Assembly (NCBI GenBank): GCA_051294375.1
Contig: CM119266.1
Location: forward strand, 16,362,087 to 16,426,086
Source of the DNA: Paraspadella gotoi
Taxonomy: Eukaryota > Chaetognatha
Direction: 5' to 3'
Length of the DNA: 64,000 bases
The notes beneath the pieces are model-generated. The model made no database searches. It saw only the letters and a program-made list of their open reading frames with translations, and had not been told where the DNA came from. The position numbers were made by a program, and so were the translations under genes. Below are positions 62,301 through 64,000 of this stretch, in pieces. Position 1 is the first letter of the stretch. Each line of letters starts with the position of its first letter.

Positions 62301-63350
62301 TTTTACAACCAAATTGACTTATTTTGATTAAATTCATTTTCCTCATGCATGGAAGCATTTTAAAATATATTTTTTAAAAAATTTCGGAAATTTAATTTTT
62401 AAAAATGGATTTTGATAGAGATTAAAAAGTTATATAAAGGTTAATATTAAAATTTTAATGTTAAAAGGAATAAAATTTAAAAAATCAATATCATCGGTAT
62501 CATAATCATTCAATAAATTTGATAATTTTTGTTAATCTTTATAAACTCATCATTAAAATTTAACAAAGTTCTAATAACTTTCATTTAACTTCTCAGGCTT
62601 TATCAGAATCCGATAAAAGTCACTTTTTGGTTGGTTTGTCGGTCGGTATGTCTGTCTGTTGATCTGTCCCACTTAAATTAAAAATGCACATAATTTGCTT
62701 ATAGTTGGTTGCTCATTTGTTAAAACAGAAAAGAACCTTAAATCTAAGGGACTGCTAGCACCGCCTGTAGGAAATCCTAAAACTATTCCATGCAGTGCGT
62801 GTCATAAATACACAGGCTAAGAAAGTTATTGTAGTCATGTCATGTCACGAGAAATTCATTAAGATATATTCACTGCGGCGCAACACATTGGATGAGCAGA
62901 TCTTGGTTAATAAAAAATGAGGTATTAACTTATATAAAAATTAAACTTAGTTATTTAATGTTTTTTTTATTTAAGCCTCCCCAGATGCTAAAACACCGAA
63001 ATAAATTTTGTTTCTGTATTTTTCTTATTTTATAGAATGAAAAGCATGAAAAGGAAATCGATGAAGAGAAATTCAACTTAAAGGAAGACGGATGGACGTT
63101 CATTCAAGAAATTTGTATAGAGTTTAATAAGGGCTCGTGCCCGTCGGGAGTTTCATGCAAAAAACGTCACGTGTGTTCAGATTGTCAAGGACCGTACCCC
63201 GTTAACAAATGCGCCCGATGCATAGGAAAAGTTAAGAACAAGTTCGTTTGCAACAATTACCAGACCGAACAATGTCATAAGTTCGACTGCCCATTTCCGC
63301 ACAGGTTCGAGAAAAACATGATTTGTATGTTTTATATTCGTAGCACATAA
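31363..63350 (+). CDS. Giant-gene poly-CCCH zinc finger protein, 12 fingers, seven exons
   Basis: Exons 31363-32990, 45728-46978, 48290-49067, 49150-49348, 54773-54813, 60295-60474 and 63036-63350 join in frame to 1463 residues. Residues 1-420 are Pro/Arg/Ser rich with many SP and RRxSP sites. A Gln/Glu/Met-rich probable coiled coil lies at ~585-650, then a Pro-rich linker to 825. Fingers start at Cys 430, 525, 828, 856, 942, 992, 1077, 1138, 1208, 1288, 1386 and 1431. Fingers 4-11 are followed by H-x-C-x2-C and a later Cys cluster, making composite modules. Introns 1, 2, 3 and 5 cut inside fingers, and each junction restores the missing ligands, which is the main evidence that this is one gene. 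Known of CCCH proteins: RNA binding. A nuclear RNA-processing role is suggested by the RS/P-rich head (inference). I do not recognise an orthologue. The last exon contains an internal donor-like CAG|GTTCGAG, so the C-terminus could extend past the window. Confidence 0.85.
33254..33296 (+). other. Possible alternative terminal exon of the CCCH gene
   Basis: A strong acceptor (TTTTTTCCAG) precedes 43 nt that read, in the phase left by exon 1, as NGCNCRSCASQTL and stop. The Cys spacing resembles the H-x-C-x2-C knuckle, but the finger's His position is Asn. It could be a short-isoform exon, a decayed duplicate of a finger half, or chance. Confidence 0.3.
33375..33450 (-). mobile_element. tRNA-derived SINE fragment
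   Basis: Minus strand matches the head of the SINE at 30605-30790 (GTGGCTAGTCGAGTAAAGCC, ATCAGCTTATGATCAC, a B box diverged to GCGTTTAATCTT). A diverged copy in intron 1. Confidence 0.55.
33887..34550 (+). mobile_element. Family D element with imperfect inverted ends
   Basis: Left end AGGCTTCATTTTATAAAAT and GTACCCCTTTTTTGTGACC are mirrored at the right end by GGTCACAAAAAATGTGTACC and ATAGTATGAAGCCTTT. No coding frame. A likely small non-autonomous TIR element; the target duplication is not clear. Confidence 0.6.
34819..36470 (+). repeat. ~1.65 kb polypyrimidine tract
   Basis: Almost pure C/T on the + strand, built of variable TTTTCTCTCTTT-type units, inside intron 1 of the CCCH gene and therefore pyrimidine-rich in its transcript. 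The 500-611 residue frames on both strands are pure Ser/Leu/Phe or Lys/Arg/Glu artefacts. Confidence 0.95.
36988..37215 (+). repeat. Minisatellite, ATCAATCA-type units
   Basis: Tandem variants of ATCATTTGGTTATCATCGT passing into CAATTACTATTACATCAAT units. The unit changes along the array. Confidence 0.75.
37240..39365. other. Intron 1 filler, AT/GT-rich, no gene seen
   Basis: Long T/G-rich stretch (about 37980-38290) and AT-rich DNA without a supportable frame. Short TTAAT palindromic runs at 37800-37880. Confidence 0.5.
39366..39520. repeat. Long near-perfect palindrome containing a hammerhead motif
   Basis: Left arm from ATTAGGAAATGTTTATTA and right arm ending in AATAAACATTTCCTAAT pair over about 70 bp, with a ~15-bp loop near 39435-39449. 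The arms carry the Penelope-type CATGTTTCGACTC end, once on each strand. Confidence 0.85.
39416..39452 (-). ncRNA. Hammerhead-ribozyme-like motif within a palindrome
   Basis: Minus strand: CTGATGA, stem II GACTC/GAGTC, GAAA, CATG, GTA. The triplet GTA still fits the NUH rule. The palindromic context allows a competing long hairpin, so folding is uncertain. Confidence 0.5.
39548..39860 (+). mobile_element. SINE-like family C, plus-strand copy
   Basis: Carries the GTTACCCTAGGACGGTCTCG block, CTGAGCCAATGGATTTGGCT and the TATACCGCCACAGGATCC end. A second, partial copy follows at 40015. Confidence 0.7.
39885..39990 (-). repeat. Minisatellite, GGCATAGGCGTTTGTCG units
   Basis: Three tandem units, the inverse of those at 26655-26745, again between SINE family C pieces. 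Confidence 0.7.
40015..40207 (+). mobile_element. SINE-like family C, 5' part split by a hAT-like insertion
   Basis: Family C sequence up to GATGGTGTGTTCCCC, where the hAT-like element begins. The copy resumes at 44802 with GTGTTCCCCCTCTGAGCC and runs to TATACCGCCACA at 44873. This gives the original target. Confidence 0.75.
41898..43290 (+). mobile_element. Family A element copy
   Basis: Starts with the GGATCTGCTTACAGCAGAT hairpin, then CAGTTTGTCGGTCCGTCGG, a (GTCC/GTCT)n run and two or three diverged ~155-bp units (GTTTCGATGGAATCGTCC). It ends near GGCATTGTTTGCTCAAACTT with the usual GCAGATCCGAC eroded. A local palindrome around GAAACAAAAATTTCAAACTT lies at about 42080-42145. Confidence 0.6.
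42588..42692 (+). repeat. TTAGGG-like tract
   Basis: GGGATTAGGGTTAGGGATTAGG words over about 100 bp. The most regular such tract in the window, nested in family A sequence. Confidence 0.65.
43362..43850 (+). repeat. Pyrimidine-rich satellite (TCTTTCTTTCTCGTTT units) ending in (TTTC)n
   Basis: Regular ~29-bp units built of CGTTTTCTTTTTCTCTCTTT and TTTC repeats. The ORFs on both strands are artefacts. Confidence 0.9.
44802..44873 (+). mobile_element. SINE-like family C, 3' part after the hAT-like insertion
   Basis: Continues the copy broken at 40207: CTGAGCCAATGGATTTGGCT to TATACCGCCACA. Confidence 0.75.
44874..45727. other. End of CCCH intron 1
   Basis: AT-rich, no repeat recognised, ends in the acceptor GATCAG at 45727 preceded by a T-rich stretch. 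Confidence 0.5.
45728..46978 (+). CDS. CCCH gene exon 2 (His of finger 2, coiled coil, fingers 3, 4, start of 5)
   Basis: Starts by completing finger 2 (C-x7-C-x6-C-x3-H). It encodes the probable coiled coil, a Pro/Gly linker, fingers 3 (Cys828) and 4 (Cys856, followed by HVCKLCGG), and three of the four ligands of finger 5. Donor AG|GTGAG. Confidence 0.9.
46979..48289 (+). other. CCCH intron 2 with a GC-rich island
   Basis: AT-rich edges flank a compositionally distinct GC-richer island (about 47400-48170). On the minus strand it holds overlapping open frames at 47491-47949 and 47771-47989, the second with a hydrophobic start. Nothing is recognisable and no frame clearly dominates. A family D relic lies at about 47155-47230. 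Confidence 0.4.
48290..49067 (+). CDS. CCCH gene exon 3 (His of finger 5, fingers 6-8, start of 9)
   Basis: Completes finger 5 and encodes fingers starting at Cys992, 1077 and 1138, each followed by H-x-C-x2-C and a C-x-C pair. Finger 9 begins at Cys1208 and is cut after its second Cys. A basic helix (TRKKKKNQERRDR) precedes finger 9. Confidence 0.92.
49150..49348 (+). CDS. CCCH gene exon 4 (rest of finger 9)
   Basis: Follows an 82-nt intron. Supplies the third Cys and the His of finger 9 (ICKKLH), the SCVKCG knuckle, then a helical linker to GGWPR. Ends in phase 1. Confidence 0.88.
49574..49610 (-). ncRNA. Hammerhead-ribozyme-like motif (Penelope-type)
   Basis: Minus strand: CTGATGA, stem II GGCTA/TAGCC, GAAA, CATG, GTC. 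The core is intact; stem I pairing is weak. Confidence 0.6.
49757..50154 (+). repeat. Dispersed repeat family F
   Basis: Begins ACAATATGAAAAGTCTGCAA and ends GCTTTATCAGAATCC. A second copy is at 62265-62615, in the same orientation. In both places it abuts a family A end, which may mean the two form one larger unit. Confidence 0.55.
50155..50797 (-). mobile_element. Family A element copy, minus strand
   Basis: Reverse complement of the family: AAGTTTGAGCAAACAATG at the left, two ~155-bp units (TTCCATCGAAACTTTATTTC), then CAAAGTGAATTATAG and the GATTCCGG / CAGATCCGG hairpin end at the right. Compact and nearly complete. Confidence 0.65.
50798..51553. other. AT-rich stretch within CCCH intron 4, nothing recognised
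   Basis: No frame, no recognisable repeat; contains ATACTATG-like short palindromes only. Confidence 0.4.
51554..52589. mobile_element. Mariner-like non-autonomous TIR element, 1.04 kb
   Basis: Ends CACTGCGGCGCAAAAAAAAG and its inverse TTTTTTTGCGCCGCAGTG, ~28 bp with one-base length differences in the A run, flanked by TA on both sides (51552-51553, 52590-52591). No transposase frame. A broken end with the same CACTGCGGCGCAA word occurs at 62871. Confidence 0.82.
52796..54248. mobile_element. TA-flanked TIR element with internal fold-back arms, 1.45 kb
   Basis: Ends GACCTTGCCATATATGAAAA and inverse, ~50 bp, flanked by TA (52794-52795, 54249-54250). An internal inverted pair (about 52830-53095 with 53390-53610) extends the left end, so half the element is mirrored. 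No coding frame. Confidence 0.8.
54665..54694 (+). ncRNA. Degenerate hammerhead-like motif
   Basis: Keeps stem II GGCTA/TAGCC, GAAA and CTGTCC, but the CTGATGA box is lost. It marks the right terminus of Penelope-like copy 1, in inverse orientation to the left one. Confidence 0.45.
54773..54813 (+). CDS. CCCH gene exon 5, 41-nt micro-exon (first half of finger 10)
   Basis: Reads GVCKNFNVGTCPFP in the phase required on both sides (in phase 1, out phase 0). It gives the first two Cys of finger 10; exon 6, 5.5 kb away, gives the third Cys and His. Flanked by a good acceptor (TCTATTAG) and donor (GTAAGT). Confidence 0.85.
55028..55058 (-). ncRNA. Degenerate hammerhead-like motif, left arm
   Basis: Minus strand keeps stem-II-like CAACTAAAAGCCG, a GAAAA and CATGTCC but the CTGATGA box and half of stem II are deleted compared with the right arm. 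Confidence 0.5.
55672..56931 (-). pseudogene. Penelope-like reverse transcriptase C-terminus plus GIY-YIG endonuclease
   Basis: Minus strand, one frame. It begins at the catalytic DD (ADDTILAV) and continues through NSIHASIKWTCE, PMLDVLI, YRKPTHTDQY and HKLATVRSL, all typical of Penelope-like reverse transcriptases. After the linker come GAVYWAAC and YMGETGKSLTDRFQQH, the GIY-YIG nuclease core, then the conserved IREAIYIK with its Glu. A single in-frame TAA at 56260-56262 separates the two parts. The N-terminal two thirds of the reverse transcriptase are absent, so this copy cannot move itself. The tail after the nuclease is Arg/Ser/Pro rich. Confidence 0.85.
57356..57391 (+). ncRNA. Hammerhead-ribozyme-like motif, right arm of Penelope copy 2
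   Basis: CTGAAGA (allowed variant of CUGANGA), stem II GGCTT/AAGCC, GAAA, CATG, GTC. Upstream ACG pairs with downstream CGT for stem I. Confidence 0.65.
57448..57967. other. AT-rich filler of CCCH intron 5
   Basis: No gene or recognised repeat between Penelope copy 2 and the family A copy. Confidence 0.4.
57968..58657 (+). mobile_element. Family A element copy, plus strand
   Basis: GTCGGATCTGCTTTCACTTT at the left, GTCGGTCCGTCGG, a GTCTGTCCGTCC run, two ~160-bp units, then GCAGATCCGACATTG and TTTGCTCAAACC at the right. The shortest clear complete copy on this strand with 61661-62262. Confidence 0.7.
58987..59180 (+). repeat. Dispersed repeat family E, second copy
   Basis: Matches 30311-30600 in order (ACTTAAGGGAGTGGTC, ATAAACGAGACTGTGTGAG, TATATTGGTTGTACCAA) with internal deletions. 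Confidence 0.65.
59244..60075 (+). repeat. ~830 bp polypyrimidine tract
   Basis: Nearly pure C/T with successive unit types (TCTTTTTCTCTC, CCCTCTTTTTCTCTCT, CCCTATCTTTCTCTCT). Pyrimidine-rich on the CCCH sense strand, as are the tracts in intron 1. Frames here are artefacts. Confidence 0.93.
60295..60474 (+). CDS. CCCH gene exon 6 (second half of finger 10)
   Basis: TCKYFHKCGKC completes finger 10 and starts its knuckle, followed by GPDPMQSCPCF and a linker to AQKSK. 180 nt, phase 0 at both ends. Confidence 0.9.
60533..60560 (+). repeat. Family A end fragment
   Basis: AGTCGGATCTGCTTATCAGA alone, the left end of family A without its body. Confidence 0.4.
60637..61589. mobile_element. TA-flanked fold-back element, 953 bp
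   Basis: Ends CATGGTGACAATTTTACAAG and inverse, with TA flanks (60635-60636, 61590-61591). The arms run nearly the whole length: GTGGTTATTTCATTGATTTT, AGAAAGTTGGCTTGTAAAAT and others reappear inverted at 61385-61570. No coding frame. Confidence 0.8.
61661..62262 (+). mobile_element. Family A element copy, plus strand
   Basis: AGTCGGATCTGCTTATTAGC hairpin, TCACTTTGTCGGTCC, a GTCC/GTCT run, two units, AATTAATTAATT tract, then GGGCAGATCCGACATTG and TTGCTCAAACTTGTTT. Near complete. Confidence 0.7.
62265..62615 (+). repeat. Dispersed repeat family F, second copy
   Basis: ACAATATGAAACAGTCTGCA to GGCTTTATCAGAATCC, parallel to 49757-50154. Confidence 0.55.
63036..63350 (+). CDS. CCCH gene exon 7 (fingers 11 and 12, stop)
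   Basis: Finger 11 from Cys1386 (C-x7-C-x5-C-x3-H then VCSDCQG) and finger 12 from Cys1431 (C-x7-C-x4-C-x3-H). Finger 12 has no knuckle. Stop TAA at 63348-63350. A donor-like CAG|GTTCGAG after finger 12 leaves open a further exon beyond the window. Confidence 0.88.
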   Translation, partial: NEKHEKEIDEEKFNLKEDGWTFIQEICIEFNKGSCPSGVSCKKRHVCSDCQGPYPVNKCARCIGKVKNKFVCNNYQTEQCHKFDCPFPHRFEKNMICMFYIRST

Positions 63351-63660
63351 GTCTTATACATTGTTAGTTAGATTTAAGAAAGGCTGAATTACCCATTATG
63401 GGGTTTAGGCGACCCTGGCGGTCACTCCTGTCAGGTCAAATCGGTCCGAGAGTTGATGTCCGCTCACTTCGCTTCTCCTAGTATTAAGTTAATTAACCCT
63501 CGGATCGACTCCGACGTTGGTGTACGCAGGGGTCGCCTCACTGCTGTGTAATTGTGTAGTGATGAAAATGTATAGATACTATATAAAAATATTATTTTTT
63601 GAAAAATTTTCAAAATGGGAAATACTGTGCGAGAAGCAAAAAAAAAATTTCCAGATATTT

Positions 63661-63683
63661 GGACATATATTTGTCTTCATCAG
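63661..63683 (-). ncRNA. Hammerhead-like relic lacking stem II
   Basis: Minus strand CTGATGAAGAC and TATGTCC are present but the stem II 3' strand and GAAA are lost. A decayed Penelope-type end. Confidence 0.3.
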
Positions 63684-63799
63684 TAGCAAAGAAATAACCG
63701 AGAAAAATTGTTTTGATAAATCACAATTCACAATTTGAGTGGTGAAGTAGTGTGTGAGAGAGGAGACCATTATGAGGTCAAATTTAACAGAGAGAAGAA

Positions 63800-63905
63800 C
63801 CCGGCTATGTAATTCACTTTGTTGGTCCGTCGGTCCGCCGCATAAATCTTGTCGGTAAGTCACTTAGATCATGTCAGAATATCAAATTATGATAAATTAT
63901 GCCAA
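63800..63905 (+). mobile_element. Family A element, 5' fragment
   Basis: CGGCTATGTAATTCACTTTG, TTGGTCCGTCGGTCCG and ATGTCAGAATATCAAATTA in family order, then unrelated sequence to the window end. Confidence 0.6.
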
Positions 63906-64000
63906 CTACCAACTACCGTGGGTGCTTACCACAACTACCATAACCCCCACAAAAACCAAAACTACCATAACCTGCATTATTACCTAAAATAAAACTACTA

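Overview
This is eukaryotic, clearly metazoan, AT-rich nuclear DNA. Genes are split by GT-AG introns, the protein families are animal ones, and noncoding DNA is full of pyrimidine microsatellites, tRNA-derived SINEs, Penelope-like elements and TIR elements. Degenerate TTAGGG-like tracts fit a non-arthropod, non-nematode animal (perhaps a spiralian), but the phylum cannot be fixed from this window. All supported host genes lie on the + strand.

Region 1 (1-29 kb) is gene-dense. It holds the 3' part of a lysine-rich two-finger C2H2/AT-hook protein (3-2084). Next is a nine-exon multipass membrane protein of unknown function (3797-6538). An ~8 kb microsatellite-rich gap follows. Then come a CUB-LDLa single-pass receptor-like protein (14706-16586), an intronless AAR2 splicing-factor homologue (17742-18920), and 194 bp later an hnRNP K-type three-KH protein (19115-21852). 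After a TE/satellite block lies ISCA1 (28504-29038). AAR2 (U5 snRNP maturation), hnRNP K and the CCCH protein suggest RNA-metabolism genes are neighbours here; whether that means anything is inference.

Region 2 (31-63 kb) is essentially one gene. Seven exons with matching phases (31363-63350) join to a 1463-residue protein with twelve CCCH zinc fingers. Most of the later fingers carry an appended H-x-C-x2-C...C knuckle. The exons are separated by introns of up to 12.7 kb. Four introns fall inside CCCH fingers, so splicing is needed to complete them.

The large introns hold nested mobile DNA: two Penelope-like copies with inverted terminal arms and hammerhead-ribozyme-like motifs; a 4.6 kb hAT-like fold-back element inserted into a SINE; three TA-flanked TIR elements; several copies of an unrecognised family starting near GTCGGATCTGC; a 155-nt hammerhead-containing palindrome; and a ~1.65 kb polypyrimidine tract. 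Exon structures and coordinates were worked out by hand from splice sites, phase and protein continuity; no alignment search was run.
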